A DNA stretch of 64,000 nucleotides from Congzhengia sp045635085 (GCA_045635085.1 JAZRBM010000014.1:1-64000); one strand, 5' to 3'; positions 35,186 through 44,541 are shown, counted from the first letter of the stretch. The notes: a model not told the origin generated them from the sequence alone. Translations and numbers: made by a program.

Positions 35186-35902
35186 ATGTTTGAAAAAATC
35201 TTGCTTTTTTTACAAAGTGAGCATGTGCTGTTTCAGGCAGAAATGTTATTAAGAATTGTTATAGCAGGATTTTGTGGTTTTGTCATTGGGTATGAAAGAA
35301 CAAACAGAGGTAAGGAAGCAGGAATAAGGACACATACTATAGTTGCGCTGGCGTCGTGTCTTATGATGATAATTTCGCAGTACGGATTTTTTGATTTCTT
35401 TGAAGAATTTGCAAATAAAGGATTTGATGTACGTATAGACCCGTCAAGAGTGGCTGCACAAATCGTATCAGGGATAGGTTTTTTAGGTGCCGGTATGATA
35501 TTTATTCATAAAAATGTGGTAACTGGTCTTACCACTGCTGCAGGTATCTGGGCAGTAGCGGGTATAGGTATGGCAATAGGCTCTGGGATGTATTTTATGG
35601 GTATTATATGTGCCCTGATAATCGTTATAGTTCAGTTTATATTGCATAAAAATTCAAAATTTGTGAACAATCAAGTAGAAACAGAAATGTTGTTTGTGCT
35701 TTTAGACAGCAAAGAGAACATAGATGCGCTTGTTGCTGAAATTGAAGCAAACAATATAAATATATTAGAAATAAGTTATACAAAAAAAGAAGAGCATCTT
35801 ATAGAAATTAAGCTTTTGGTGCATTATGACCATGATATAAATAAGATTAAAATTTTGAATGAGCTATATATAAACGAAAACATACAATCGGCAAAAATTT
35901 AA
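35186..35902 (+). CDS. MgtC/SapB-family membrane protein
   Basis: The ATG at 35186 has AAGGAGATGGGG upstream, giving 238 residues. Several membrane helices form the MgtC domain with GFVIGYERTNRGKEAGIRTH and RVAAQIVSGIGFLGAGMI, followed by a soluble C-terminal domain of about 85 residues. MgtC proteins modulate membrane potential and Mg2+-limited growth; in free-living bacteria the role is unclear. Confidence 0.9.
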   Translation: MFEKILLFLQSEHVLFQAEMLLRIVIAGFCGFVIGYERTNRGKEAGIRTHTIVALASCLMMIISQYGFFDFFEEFANKGFDVRIDPSRVAAQIVSGIGFLGAGMIFIHKNVVTGLTTAAGIWAVAGIGMAIGSGMYFMGIICALIIVIVQFILHKNSKFVNNQVETEMLFVLLDSKENIDALVAEIEANNINILEISYTKKEEHLIEIKLLVHYDHDINKIKILNELYINENIQSAKI

Positions 35903-35923
35903 AAGAGTATATAAAGTAAAAAC

Positions 35924-35963
35924 GAAAAGGTCTTTAGCTTGTTACCTGCTAAAGACCTTTTAA
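35924..35963. terminator. Terminator between mgtC-like and mrp genes
   Basis: AAAAGGTCTTTAGC and GCTAAAGACCTTTT pair around TTGTTACCT and serve both convergent genes. Confidence 0.8.
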
Positions 35964-35966
35964 TTA

Positions 35967-36788
35967 TTAGATAAGATTTTCTATTTTTTCGGCTAAAAGG
36001 CTAAGTGAGTCAGCGCCTAAAAGCTCGACAATTCCTTTGTCGCAAGCAGATGCAATTTCCTGGCTTATCGGAAGCTTTGCAACAGTGTCGATGTTGTGTT
36101 TTTTGGCTATTTCGTCTATCTTGCTTTCGCCGAAAACGGAGTGGCACTTGCCACAATCAGGGCATTTAAAGTATGACATATTTTCAACGAGACCAAGCAC
36201 TGGGACATTCATAAGTTCTGCCATTTTTACTGCTTTTTCAACTATCATAGAGACTAATTCCTGAGGAGAAGTTACAACGACTATTCCATCTAAAGGAAGC
36301 GACTGAAAAACAGTAAGCGGCACATCACCCGTGCCAGGAGGCATATCTACAAACATAAAGTCTATATCGCCCCACAAAACGTCTGTCCAGAATTGTTTTA
36401 CTGTTCCGGCAATTACAGGACCACGCCATACAACTGGGTCTGTATCGTTTTCTAAAAGTAGATTTATTGACATTATTTCAATACCGGTTTTTGTTTTAAC
36501 CGGGAGAATTCCGTCCTCTGTGCCATAAGCCTTTTCTTTTATTCCAAATGCCTTAGGGATAGACGGGCCTGTTATATCAGCGTCTAAAATCGCAGTTTTG
36601 TACTCGTGTCTGGCTGTTAAAACTGCCAGTTGTGATGTGATTGATGACTTTCCTACGCCACCCTTGCCACTCACAATACCAATTACCTTTTTGATATTTG
36701 AATGGGAATTCATAGGCTCTTTAAAGCTTTCTTTTCTTGAGGCGCAGTTTTCGCCGCAAGTTGAACAATCGTGTGTACATTCACTCAT
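35967..36788 (-). CDS. mrp: Mrp/NBP35-family Fe-S carrier ATPase
   Basis: The start at 36788 is chosen because AAGGAG lies nine bases upstream; the frame could start 12 bases earlier but would touch the SD. The 273-residue protein has an N-terminal Cys cluster (CTHDCSTCGENC), a deviant Walker A GKGGVGKSS, VDMPPGTGD and CPDCGK with paired cysteines for a bridging Fe-S cluster. It carries 4Fe-4S clusters to target proteins. It overlaps the glycosyltransferase end. Confidence 0.92.
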   Translation of the reverse strand: MSECTHDCSTCGENCASRKESFKEPMNSHSNIKKVIGIVSGKGGVGKSSITSQLAVLTARHEYKTAILDADITGPSIPKAFGIKEKAYGTEDGILPVKTKTGIEIMSINLLLENDTDPVVWRGPVIAGTVKQFWTDVLWGDIDFMFVDMPPGTGDVPLTVFQSLPLDGIVVVTSPQELVSMIVEKAVKMAELMNVPVLGLVENMSYFKCPDCGKCHSVFGESKIDEIAKKHNIDTVAKLPISQEIASACDKGIVELLGADSLSLLAEKIENLI

Positions 36789-37971
36789 TGTAAGTTTCAT
36801 CTCCTTGGATTATTTCATAAAACTCCCGCAAAGCCTTGTGGTTGTTTGGAGTTTCGCGGTCAAAGTTTTTTATTTGTTTTATTATGTATGGATTTTTAAA
36901 TATATATTCAAATGCTTTATATATGCCATTTTCACTGTTTTCGCAAACGATTCCAAGATTTTTATCTGTTACGAATTCGTCTGTGGAGGTGGTTTTCGTG
37001 GCGACTATGGGAAGATTAAAAAATTCGCTCTCGGCAAACACCATTGATGAACCCTCATAGTATGATGGCACCAATAGTACATCTGCATTTTTATAGAATT
37101 TATATGGATTAGTGTCTTCGCCATATAAAATTACATTTCTGGATAGATTATATTCTGAAATTTTTTCCTTTAGCTTTTTTAATCCTTTTCCATCTCCCAC
37201 AACGTGCCAGCAAAATTTAAAGCCGTCTTCCTTTAGTCGATAGAGAACATCAAGCACGCGCATATGGCCTTTGTCCTTGCTTATTTTGGCTACTGTCAAT
37301 ATGTTCAAAACACCTCTGTCGTATTCAATGGTGTCGATGTTTGAGAGTCTTTCCATTTCAGAAAAGTTATAGCAGTTATGCATAACGCATGTGTTTTCGT
37401 GGCACTCTGGAACGCGCGATAAAAAGGCGGCCTTTACGCCCTCTGATGTGGTGCAGACTTTGTCAAATAACTGATACAGGTCGCAATTATACAAGGTGTC
37501 GAGCCCGCTTTTTTCATAATCGCAGTGGAGGAGGGTAATCTTTTTATCTGCTTCTGTCTTTGTGAGCACAAATTCGTTCATCCCGCCGCATAAGGTATGT
37601 GGGTCTTTCGATTGCGAAAATGAAATTGCAACATCATAGTCTGTCAATGTTTTTTCAAACAAAAAAACAAAGCTGTAAACATAATGATTGGCAACTAGCT
37701 TTGAAAAGCCTGAAAATAGCATTCTTGCAATTCCTGAAAATGTGCCTTTTAGTTCTGCTGTTTTCTGGCTGATGCCTAAAAGTTGAGTGAGCTTCCCCAC
37801 GGGTAATATATTGATTTGCTCTGGCAAAAAACCTACATCGTCAGTGTCAAAAATAAAAAGGTCAATTTCTAGATTTTTATCGTATTTTATCTCATTTATT
37901 AAGTTTAAAAATGCAGATGTTATGCCGTACTCTTTAAGGTTTGGCATAACAAATAGTATTTTTTTCTTCAT
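36781..37971 (-). CDS. Glycosyltransferase, GT4 type
   Basis: The 396-residue protein has a GT-B fold: N-terminal KILFVMPNLKEYGITSAFL, a middle VLNILTVAKISKDKGHMRVL strand and the C-terminal donor-binding motif with LLVPSYYEGSSMVFAESEF followed by PIVATKTTSTDEF. It uses a nucleotide sugar on an unknown acceptor, probably a surface glycan. It is the first gene of a two-gene minus-strand unit with mrp; that pairing is not functionally obvious. Confidence 0.85.
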   Translation of the reverse strand: MKKKILFVMPNLKEYGITSAFLNLINEIKYDKNLEIDLFIFDTDDVGFLPEQINILPVGKLTQLLGISQKTAELKGTFSGIARMLFSGFSKLVANHYVYSFVFLFEKTLTDYDVAISFSQSKDPHTLCGGMNEFVLTKTEADKKITLLHCDYEKSGLDTLYNCDLYQLFDKVCTTSEGVKAAFLSRVPECHENTCVMHNCYNFSEMERLSNIDTIEYDRGVLNILTVAKISKDKGHMRVLDVLYRLKEDGFKFCWHVVGDGKGLKKLKEKISEYNLSRNVILYGEDTNPYKFYKNADVLLVPSYYEGSSMVFAESEFFNLPIVATKTTSTDEFVTDKNLGIVCENSENGIYKAFEYIFKNPYIIKQIKNFDRETPNNHKALREFYEIIQGDETYNE

Positions 37972-38046
37972 TTTCTTTTTCCTTTTAAAACAACTAGTGT
38001 TTTAATTCTATCACTACATTTAAAAATAGTCAACAATTAAAGTTTT

Positions 38047-38802
38047 TTATGCTAATAAGGTATCGAGGAGAAGCATTACGCAAAAACCAGCTAAAAGAGC
38101 ATATGTTGCTGCGCGTTCGCTTCCGTGAGCGTGGGTTTCTGGTATCATTTCGTCGCTTATAACATAAAGCATCGTTCCTCCGGCAAAAGATAAGGCAAAT
38201 GGAAGTATGGCAGAGGATATACCGACTGCAAAAAAGCCTAAAAACGTTCCGATGACTTCAAATAATCCGGTTGCGGCTGCAATAAAAAATGCTTTTAGCG
38301 GACTTATGCCAACTGATATCATAGGAGCAATTATGACCATGCCTTCAGGAATGTTTTGGAGTGCTATACCACCCGCAATCAAGAGTGCCTCTGATGTATT
38401 ATTGGCACCAAATCCAACGCCTGCTGCAATTCCTTCTGGCAGGTTATGTATGGCAATAGCCATAACAAATAAAAATATGCTGTTTAAATTTTTGTTATCA
38501 GGATGTTTTTCGATATCTATACCTGCTATTTTGTGAAGATGCGGGACTAATTTGTCGATGAGGTTAAGACATAAAGCACCTGTAAAAATACCTACGATAG
38601 TGATTGTAATACCAAATTTTCCGCCGTAGTCGAGTGAAGGAACAATCAATCCCAACACCGCCGCAGTCAGCATAATACCTGCTGCGAAGGAGAGCATAAT
38701 ATCACTGAATTTGTGAGAAATATTTTTAAATAAAAAGCCTATTACAGCACCAAATAAAGTGGCACCGCCAACGCCAAGTGCCGTTAAAATCACAAGACTC
38801 AT
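38047..38802 (-). CDS. ZIP-family metal transporter
   Basis: The 251-residue protein starts after AAAGGAGATTTTAGT. About eight membrane helices are seen, with the two binuclear metal-site helices AIHNLPEGIAAGVGFG and GIALQNIPEGMVI that define ZIP/ZupT transporters, and a short His-containing loop between. It imports Zn2+ or other divalent cations. It is monocistronic. Confidence 0.92.
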   Translation of the reverse strand: MSLVILTALGVGGATLFGAVIGFLFKNISHKFSDIMLSFAAGIMLTAAVLGLIVPSLDYGGKFGITITIVGIFTGALCLNLIDKLVPHLHKIAGIDIEKHPDNKNLNSIFLFVMAIAIHNLPEGIAAGVGFGANNTSEALLIAGGIALQNIPEGMVIIAPMISVGISPLKAFFIAAATGLFEVIGTFLGFFAVGISSAILPFALSFAGGTMLYVISDEMIPETHAHGSERAATYALLAGFCVMLLLDTLLA

Positions 38803-38841
38803 ACTAAAATCTCCTTTTAAAAAGTGTATTATAAATAAAAT

Positions 38842-38892
38842 GCACCTGAAATATGCTCAAGAGATTATAAGGGTGTGCATATTTCAGATGCT
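38842..38892. terminator. Imperfect palindrome upstream of the ZIP gene, downstream of zapA
   Basis: GCACCTGAAATATGC and GCATATTTCAGATGC face each other around a 20-base AT-rich loop, after the end of zapA and before the ZIP gene. It probably terminates the CarD-gene-zapA transcript. Confidence 0.5.
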
Positions 38893-38908
38893 GTTAGTAA
38901 TTGCAAAA

Positions 38909-39244
38909 TTATTTTCTGAATTGTGAATGCGTGTTTTGAGATGCACCGGGCGTATGTGTATTACGATTTTGAACGTATTGCTTTGCTGCATCTAAACGCT
39001 TTTTTAAATCTTCGTTTTCACACGAAAGCTCATTTATGATTTTTTCTGCTTTTTTCAGGTCATCTGCCATATTAAGCGCCACCAACAAGGCAGCCATAGA
39101 GGTGCTTAATTTGTTGTTTTGTATTTTGATATCCGAAAGCTTATTATTAACGATGTCGGAGATTTCAAGCATATATTCGCGGCTTTCTTCTGATACTATT
39201 GTGTATTCCTGACCATCTAATTTTACGCTTAATTTGTTAGCCAC
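38909..39244 (-). CDS. zapA: Cell division protein ZapA
   Basis: The 111-residue protein starts after GAAAGAGGTGGGAAGGTGGC. It has the ZapA N-terminal globular part (KLSVKLDGQEYTIVSEESREYM) and the long dimerising coiled coil (about 45-95). ZapA bundles FtsZ filaments at the division ring. The C-terminal 20 residues are polar and disordered. The CarD-like gene lies 17 bases upstream, probably in the same operon. Confidence 0.88.
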   Translation of the reverse strand: MANKLSVKLDGQEYTIVSEESREYMLEISDIVNNKLSDIKIQNNKLSTSMAALLVALNMADDLKKAEKIINELSCENEDLKKRLDAAKQYVQNRNTHTPGASQNTHSQFRK

Positions 39245-39261
39245 CTTCCCACCTCTTTCGT

Positions 39262-39753
39262 TTATGCAAGTTCTGCATTTACAATTTCATTTATTATGTT
39301 CTCGATTTCGCTCTGTTTTACATTTTTTGACATAACAAGTTCAGAGACTAAAATTTGCTTTGCGCTATTTAGCATCTTACGTTCGCCGGTAGACAGACCA
39401 CGTGTTTTGTCGCGGAACATAAGGCTTTTTACAACCTGAGCAACCTCATAGATATTGCCGCTTTTAATTTTAGCGGTGTTTTCGCGGCTGCGCTTGTTCC
39501 AGTTAGGATCCATCTCTGTTGAACACTCTTTGAAACATTTGATTACCTTGTCTGCCTCTTTCATATCAATGACATTTCTGATGCCGATTTCTTCAGCATT
39601 GGACACGGGTATCATTACCTTCATATCACCTATAGGCATTCTCATAATGTAGTATTCTTTTTTCTCGCCCATAATTTCACGGTTTTCGATTGATTCGATA
39701 ACGCCTGCACCGTGTACGGGGTATACAATTCTGTCGCCTATATTATAGTTCAT
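39262..39753 (-). CDS. CarD-family transcriptional regulator
   Basis: The start at 39753 follows GCAGGAGGTTATAAA; the longer frame reads through this SD. The 163-residue protein has the N-terminal RNA-polymerase-interacting Tudor-like domain (YNIGDRIVYPVHGAGVIESI) and the C-terminal helical DNA-binding domain (RDKTRGLSTGERKMLNSAKQ). CarD proteins stabilise open complexes at rRNA and stress promoters. Confidence 0.9.
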   Translation of the reverse strand: MNYNIGDRIVYPVHGAGVIESIENREIMGEKKEYYIMRMPIGDMKVMIPVSNAEEIGIRNVIDMKEADKVIKCFKECSTEMDPNWNKRSRENTAKIKSGNIYEVAQVVKSLMFRDKTRGLSTGERKMLNSAKQILVSELVMSKNVKQSEIENIINEIVNAELA

Positions 39754-40101
39754 TTTATAACCTCCTGCAGGGCATGAATACACCTGCAACCATAATATCC
39801 CTTACTTATATTTTAGTCGAAATTTTGGTAAAAGTCAAGCAATTTTTCGCCTAAAACTGTTACACTTACGTTACAAATATTGAATATTTTGTGCTTTGGT
39901 GTTATAATTGACACATGCGGAATTTTATAAAATAAAATTCCTAAAAGCCGTAGGCTTTTGCACTCTTTGAGTGCTGTGTCAATTGACGGCGTCGCAAAAA
40001 TCTCCTTGCAAGCAAAGATTTTTACTCCTGGTAAAATTGATTGTTTGCATCTTGATTGTGCATTGATTTATAATTATTTAAGTTCATATTCGGAGAAAAT
40101 T
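39754..40101. other. Intergenic region with a nested multi-hairpin unit
   Basis: No gene is evident in 348 bases. At 39906-39984 an outer stem (AATTGACACA/TGTGTCAATT) encloses three adjacent hairpins at 39919-39941, 39943-39959 and 39960-39974, a four-way-junction layout with almost no unpaired bases. A further AAAAATCT/AGATTTTT hairpin lies at about 39995-40022. The following gene has its own SD. Confidence 0.55.
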
Positions 40102-40887
40102 ATGATAAAATTTCAATCGTTTTTAAGCAGTTCGTCAGGTAATTCCACATTTGTTACGGACGATAACAGTCATATATTGATAGATTGTGGTGCACCAATA
40201 TCATATATTGAAAAATGTATGTCGCGCCTTTCTGTTAGTGCCGGCGACCTTTCTGGTATATTTATAACACACGCACATCACGACCATGTGGCGGCGGCAG
40301 GACTGCTTTCTAAAAAGCATAATCTGCCTGTTTTTGCAACTGAAGAAACATTTTCACTATCAGGAAGATATCTTTCTAATATAAGCAGAAAAGCAGCAAA
40401 AATCATAGCTCCGGGCGATGATATAATCATAGGAGATATGGTGGTTCACGTATTTAAAATACCTCATGATATTGCAGGTGCTGTAAGCTTTACTGTTTAT
40501 GATAAGGAATCAAAATTTGGCATAGCAACTGACTCCGGTTTTGTTTCAGATGAAATCATAGAAAATTTAGCAGGTGCAAGCAGCGTTATTGTGGAGGCAA
40601 ATCACGATGTAAATATGCTTATGTCGGGTCCTTATCCATATCCTTTAAAACGAAGAATTTTAAGCGATAAGGGTCATTTGTCAAATGAGCTTTGTGGGAA
40701 TTTATGTGTAATGCTTGCAAAAACAGGAACGAAATCATTCTGGCTCGGACACTTATCTGAAAAAAACAACCTTCCCGAAATTGCATATCAGGAGGTACAT
40801 AGAATCTTAACAGAAAACGGCTATAATGTAGGATGCGATGTTGCATTAAATGTTATACCTAAAAATTGGATTGAGGGGAAAAAATGA
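40102..40887 (+). CDS. MBL-fold hydrolase, YycJ/WalJ-like
   Basis: The ATG at 40102 has CGGAGAAAATT upstream; the upstream part of the frame lies in the hairpin region. The 261-residue protein opens FQSFLSSSSGNSTFV and carries the metallo-beta-lactamase motif THAHHDHVAAAGLL, SGFVSDEIIENL, EANHDVNML and a C-terminal LGHLSEKNN. The YycJ/WalJ group are metal-dependent nucleases linked to DNA replication and cell wall. It overlaps rlmH by four bases (ATGA). Confidence 0.88.
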   Translation: MIKFQSFLSSSSGNSTFVTDDNSHILIDCGAPISYIEKCMSRLSVSAGDLSGIFITHAHHDHVAAAGLLSKKHNLPVFATEETFSLSGRYLSNISRKAAKIIAPGDDIIIGDMVVHVFKIPHDIAGAVSFTVYDKESKFGIATDSGFVSDEIIENLAGASSVIVEANHDVNMLMSGPYPYPLKRRILSDKGHLSNELCGNLCVMLAKTGTKSFWLGHLSEKNNLPEIAYQEVHRILTENGYNVGCDVALNVIPKNWIEGKK

Positions 40888-41363
40888 ATATAAATATTAT
40901 TGCAGTTGGTAAAATTAAAGAAAAATATCTAAAAGATGCAATTTATGAGTATTCAAAGAGATTGTCGCGTTTTTGCAAGCTCACGATTACAGAAGTTAAG
41001 GATGAGCCAATGAGTGATAATCCAAATGAGGCAGAGAAGGCACAGATTTTGCAAAAGGAAGGCGATAAAATTATTTCTGCTATCAAAAAAACCGATGTTT
41101 TAGTTGCCCTTTGTGTTGAGGGGGAGCAGGTAGAAAGTGAAAAATTTGCAAAGTTTTTTTCTGATGAGTGCAAAAACGGGGCAAACAGCTTTACTTTTGT
41201 GATTGGAGGCAGCCTAGGACTTTTAGAGAAGATAAAGCAAATGAGTAAACTAAAGCTTTCGTTTTCAAAGATGACCTTTCCCCATCAGCTTATGAGAGTG
41301 ATACTCTTAGAACAAATCTATCGTGGCTTTAAGATAAATGCAAATGAGTCTTATCACAAATAA
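40884..41363 (+). CDS. rlmH: 23S rRNA (pseudouridine-1915-N3) methyltransferase RlmH
   Basis: The 159-residue length is exact for the family. The SPOUT knot is visible as FVIGGSLGL (about 104-112) and the C-terminal KMTFPHQLMRVILLEQIYRG. It methylates pseudouridine 1915 in helix 69 of the assembled ribosome. The coupling to a YycJ-like gene is the widespread Firmicutes arrangement. Confidence 0.95.
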   Translation: MNINIIAVGKIKEKYLKDAIYEYSKRLSRFCKLTITEVKDEPMSDNPNEAEKAQILQKEGDKIISAIKKTDVLVALCVEGEQVESEKFAKFFSDECKNGANSFTFVIGGSLGLLEKIKQMSKLKLSFSKMTFPHQLMRVILLEQIYRGFKINANESYHK

Positions 41364-41377
41364 ATTCAAAAAATCTA

Positions 41378-41406
41378 TTGACAAAACAAAAAAATAAGAA
41401 TAAAAT
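41378..41406 (+). promoter_or_regulatory. Promoter of the T-box leader
   Basis: TTGACA (41378-41383) and TAAAAT (41401-41406) are 17 bases apart, just after rlmH. Confidence 0.75.
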
Positions 41407-41419
41407 AGATAGTAATTAA

Positions 41420-41672
41420 ATATTAAACCGTTGAGACAGAAAAAAGGCAGAGCAAGACTTTACGAGCGAGTGGATTATGGTGTGAGTTCCACAAAGGCTC
41501 TCTGAGGAATATGGACTGTTGAGGGTGGCGTCAAATGCGCTGACGTGTGACTTGCGTTAAAAGTCAGAAGTATGTTGGTACTTTTTAAAGAGCACAATTT
41601 TTTGTGAAACAAGGTGGCACCGCGAATTTTATTCGTCCTTGATAGATGATTCTGTCAGGGGCGTTTTTTGTT
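41420..41672 (+). promoter_or_regulatory. T-box riboswitch, predicted tryptophan-specific
   Basis: The conserved T-box AAGGTGGCACCGCGA is at 41611-41625. A plausible specifier loop, GAATATGGACTG, shows UGG (Trp) at 41512-41514 followed by A. The terminator CGTCCTTGATA/TCTGTCAGGGGCG (41634-41663) with a T run competes with the antiterminator that uses the T-box. Uncharged tRNA-Trp would allow read-through into trpB, 41 bases later. Confidence 0.85.
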
Positions 41673-41712
41673 ATTTGGCGGGTAGATTATTATATTTTTT
41701 GGAGGAAAAGTT

Positions 41713-42930
41713 ATGGAATTTAACGGAGTTGATTTTAACACATATTTTAAGAATTATCCAGACAAGGATGGTTTTTTTGGCAAGTATGGCGGAGCATATG
41801 TTTCTGATGATTTAAAAAGAGCAATGGCGGAGATTACAGAGGCGTATTTTACAATTTGTAAATCTTCTAAATTTATAAGCGAACTAAGAAGAATAAGAAA
41901 AGAGTTTCAAGGTCGTCCGACACCTATTTCGCATTTGGAAAGACTCTCATCCTCGCTTGGAAATGTACAGCTTTATGCAAAGCGTGAGGATTTAAACCAC
42001 ACCGGTGCGCATAAATTAAACCATTGCATGGGTGAGGCGCTTTTAGCTAAGTACATGGGCAAGAAAAAAGTAATTGCAGAAACCGGTGCAGGTCAGCATG
42101 GTGTAGCATTGGCTACTGCGGCAGCTTATTTTGGTCTTGAATGTGACATATATATGGGCTCGGTTGATATTAAAAAACAAGCTCCGAATGTTGCAAGAAT
42201 GAAAATTTTAGGTGCAAATGTTGTTGAGGTAAAAGAGGGTCTGGCTACTTTAAAAGAAGCGGTAGATGCAGCGTTTGACGCATACATAAGAGATTATAAG
42301 GATTGTATTTACTGTATCGGTTCTGTTTTAGGACCACACCCGTTCCCGATGATGGTAAGAGATTTTCAGAGTGTTATAGGAATAGAGGCTCGTGAACAGT
42401 TTATGGGTATGACAGGTGAGCTGCCTGATGCTGTTGTAGCTTGTGTTGGCGGCGGCTCTAACGCTATGGGAATGTTTTCAGGATTTTTAAATGATCCTGT
42501 TGAAATTTATGGCGTTGAACCACTTGGCAGAGGTCCAAAGCTCGGTGACCATGCGGCAAGCTTAAAATATGGTACAGAGGGTATAATGCATGGATTTAAC
42601 AGCATTATGTTAAAGGATGAAAATGGTGAACCTGCTCCTGTTTATTCAGTGGCGAGCGGTCTTGATTATCCGTCATCAGGTCCTGAGCATGCATTCTTGC
42701 ATGATTTAAATCGTGTAAAATATGATGTTGTATCAGACGATGAGACAGTTGATGCATTCTTTAAGCTTTCAAAACTTGAGGGTATAATCCCTGCCATAGA
42801 AAGTGCCCATGCAGTTGCATATGCTATGAAATTAGCAAAACAGATGGGCAGAGGCTCTATCTTGATTAACTTATCAGGCAGAGGCGATAAGGATATGGAT
42901 TATATTATTGAAAATTATGGTATAAGATAA
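41713..42930 (+). CDS. trpB: Tryptophan synthase beta chain, stand-alone
   Basis: The start follows TGGAGGAAAAGTT. The 405-residue protein has the PLP lysine motif KREDLNHTGAHKLNH, catalytic ETGAGQHG, phosphate-binding VGGGSNAMG, EGIIPAIESAHA and LSGRGDKDMD. It condenses indole with serine. No trpA or other trp gene is adjacent; a terminator follows directly. It may salvage indole, or pair with a TrpA encoded elsewhere. Confidence 0.92.
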   Translation: MEFNGVDFNTYFKNYPDKDGFFGKYGGAYVSDDLKRAMAEITEAYFTICKSSKFISELRRIRKEFQGRPTPISHLERLSSSLGNVQLYAKREDLNHTGAHKLNHCMGEALLAKYMGKKKVIAETGAGQHGVALATAAAYFGLECDIYMGSVDIKKQAPNVARMKILGANVVEVKEGLATLKEAVDAAFDAYIRDYKDCIYCIGSVLGPHPFPMMVRDFQSVIGIEAREQFMGMTGELPDAVVACVGGGSNAMGMFSGFLNDPVEIYGVEPLGRGPKLGDHAASLKYGTEGIMHGFNSIMLKDENGEPAPVYSVASGLDYPSSGPEHAFLHDLNRVKYDVVSDDETVDAFFKLSKLEGIIPAIESAHAVAYAMKLAKQMGRGSILINLSGRGDKDMDYIIENYGIR

Positions 42931-42941
42931 TAATGACATTA

Positions 42942-42978
42942 AAAAACTTCACCCAGATTAGTGGGTGAAGTTTTTTGT
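42942..42978. terminator. Terminator of trpB and the permease gene
   Basis: AAAACTTCACCCA and TGGGTGAAGTTTT pair around GATTAG, with a T run, between convergent genes. Confidence 0.85.
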
Positions 42979-42993
42979 TTTACAAGATGCTGT

Positions 42994-44346
42994 TTACTGC
43001 TTTTTATAGAAGAAAATACTTAAGAGCATTATTATAGCGGTAATCAGAAGAAATGCAGATGTAGGAAGTATACCATGCGACACAAAAAGCGATATAACCA
43101 TAAACAAACAACCTATAATACTCAATGACGGAACTAAAAATCTTTTTGCTAATGGAAGGTCATTTTCTTTTTTCATCATCATAACGAAGATTGGTATATA
43201 TAAAGCATATATTGATACGATAGAAAGCTCTGATGAATCAAAGGAGAGTATTCCGAACCATTGAGGATTCGTGAGGTTCGAACCATAAAAGAACATAAGC
43301 CAAAAAGCCGTCACTAACAGGCCGATGATTGATGAGTTTATCGGCATATTTGTGTCGGGGTCAAGTCTTGCAAAAAACGCAGGACTCGGACCCTCATTAC
43401 GAACTGCAAGAGAGTACACACCTCTTGTTGTTGCCATCATAAGTCCGTTTAGTGTGCCCAGGCAGGAAATAATGACAAACACCATAAGTCCGGTTCCTGC
43501 AAACTTGCCAAAAATATTTGAAAATGCAGTTTTAGCACCTGCTTCACCATCTGCCATCATTACAGCGTTTGTAGCTCCGCCAGATAAACCGATAAAATAG
43601 AGTATATAAACAACGATAATTATAATCATTCCTAATGTTAAAGCAATAGGAAGATTTTTCTTTGCATTTTTAAGCTCTGCATTGATACTTGTTGCGATAA
43701 TCCAACCGTCATAAGCAAATGCACAAGCAGAAACAGAAGCCAAAAACGGAACGAAATATCCATTTTCAGGAACTGTAACTACAGTTGTAAAGTTTTCGAC
43801 GGTAAGACCATTTGAAAGGCCGACAAAAAGACCTATGATACCTATCAAAATTAAAGGAACGAGTTTCACAATTGTTGATACGACTTGGAATTTACCCGCA
43901 ATTATAGGAGATATTACATTTAGTGAGTAAAGCGCAATCATATAAACAAATGCGATTACCATAACTTCAGCGCCGGTAGCTGAAAAACCTATCAGTACGC
44001 CTGTGTATCTTGCGCAGAGCCATGCTAAAACTGATGTCAGGCTCGGATAATATATAAATGTCATAAACCATGCCATAAAGTAGGCGTATTTTTTGCCTAC
44101 GGAATTTTCAGCATAGTCGACTATGCCGTTTACCTTCAGGTATTTCGTTGAAAGTATAGAAAAGGCATACGAGCACACAAGTACGATAAGACCGCCTACA
44201 AGCCATGCCAAGATTCCTAGCGGAAGGTGTCCGCCTGTGACACTTAGTACCTTTTCTGCTTTAAAAAAGACGCCGCTTCCGATGACGATGCCAACTACCA
44301 TTGCTATGGCAGTAATAAGACCATATTTTTGCTTTAATTCTTGCAT
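42994..44346 (-). CDS. APC-family amino-acid permease
   Basis: The 450-residue protein has about twelve membrane helices. The N-terminal KYGLITAIAMVVGIVIGSGV with the GSG substrate-binding break, and SACAFAYDGWIIATSINAEL, mark the L-type/APC amino-acid transporters (serine/threonine exchanger-like). The substrate is not evident. It is convergent with trpB, but nothing shows that it carries tryptophan. Confidence 0.85.
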   Translation of the reverse strand: MQELKQKYGLITAIAMVVGIVIGSGVFFKAEKVLSVTGGHLPLGILAWLVGGLIVLVCSYAFSILSTKYLKVNGIVDYAENSVGKKYAYFMAWFMTFIYYPSLTSVLAWLCARYTGVLIGFSATGAEVMVIAFVYMIALYSLNVISPIIAGKFQVVSTIVKLVPLILIGIIGLFVGLSNGLTVENFTTVVTVPENGYFVPFLASVSACAFAYDGWIIATSINAELKNAKKNLPIALTLGMIIIIVVYILYFIGLSGGATNAVMMADGEAGAKTAFSNIFGKFAGTGLMVFVIISCLGTLNGLMMATTRGVYSLAVRNEGPSPAFFARLDPDTNMPINSSIIGLLVTAFWLMFFYGSNLTNPQWFGILSFDSSELSIVSIYALYIPIFVMMMKKENDLPLAKRFLVPSLSIIGCLFMVISLFVSHGILPTSAFLLITAIIMLLSIFFYKKQ

Positions 44347-44512
44347 ATATTTCCTCTTTTCTATAAAATATTTTTATAACATTATAACCTAAACGCAAAG
44401 TAAAGTCTATATTTTTTACAAAGTTTTTTTAAAATAAGTTTTTTTTCGACCTGTTGTGTGTTATTTTTAGCATTTTCTGTTTATTTCATATATATTTGTC
44501 GAAGGCTTGTAA

Positions 44513-44541
44513 TTGAAATGTAACATAAGATACTATATAAT
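44513..44541 (+). promoter_or_regulatory. Promoter of the small DUF6514-like gene
   Basis: TTGAAA (44513-44518) and TATAAT (44536-44541) are 17 bases apart, 46 bases before the ATG. Confidence 0.65.
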
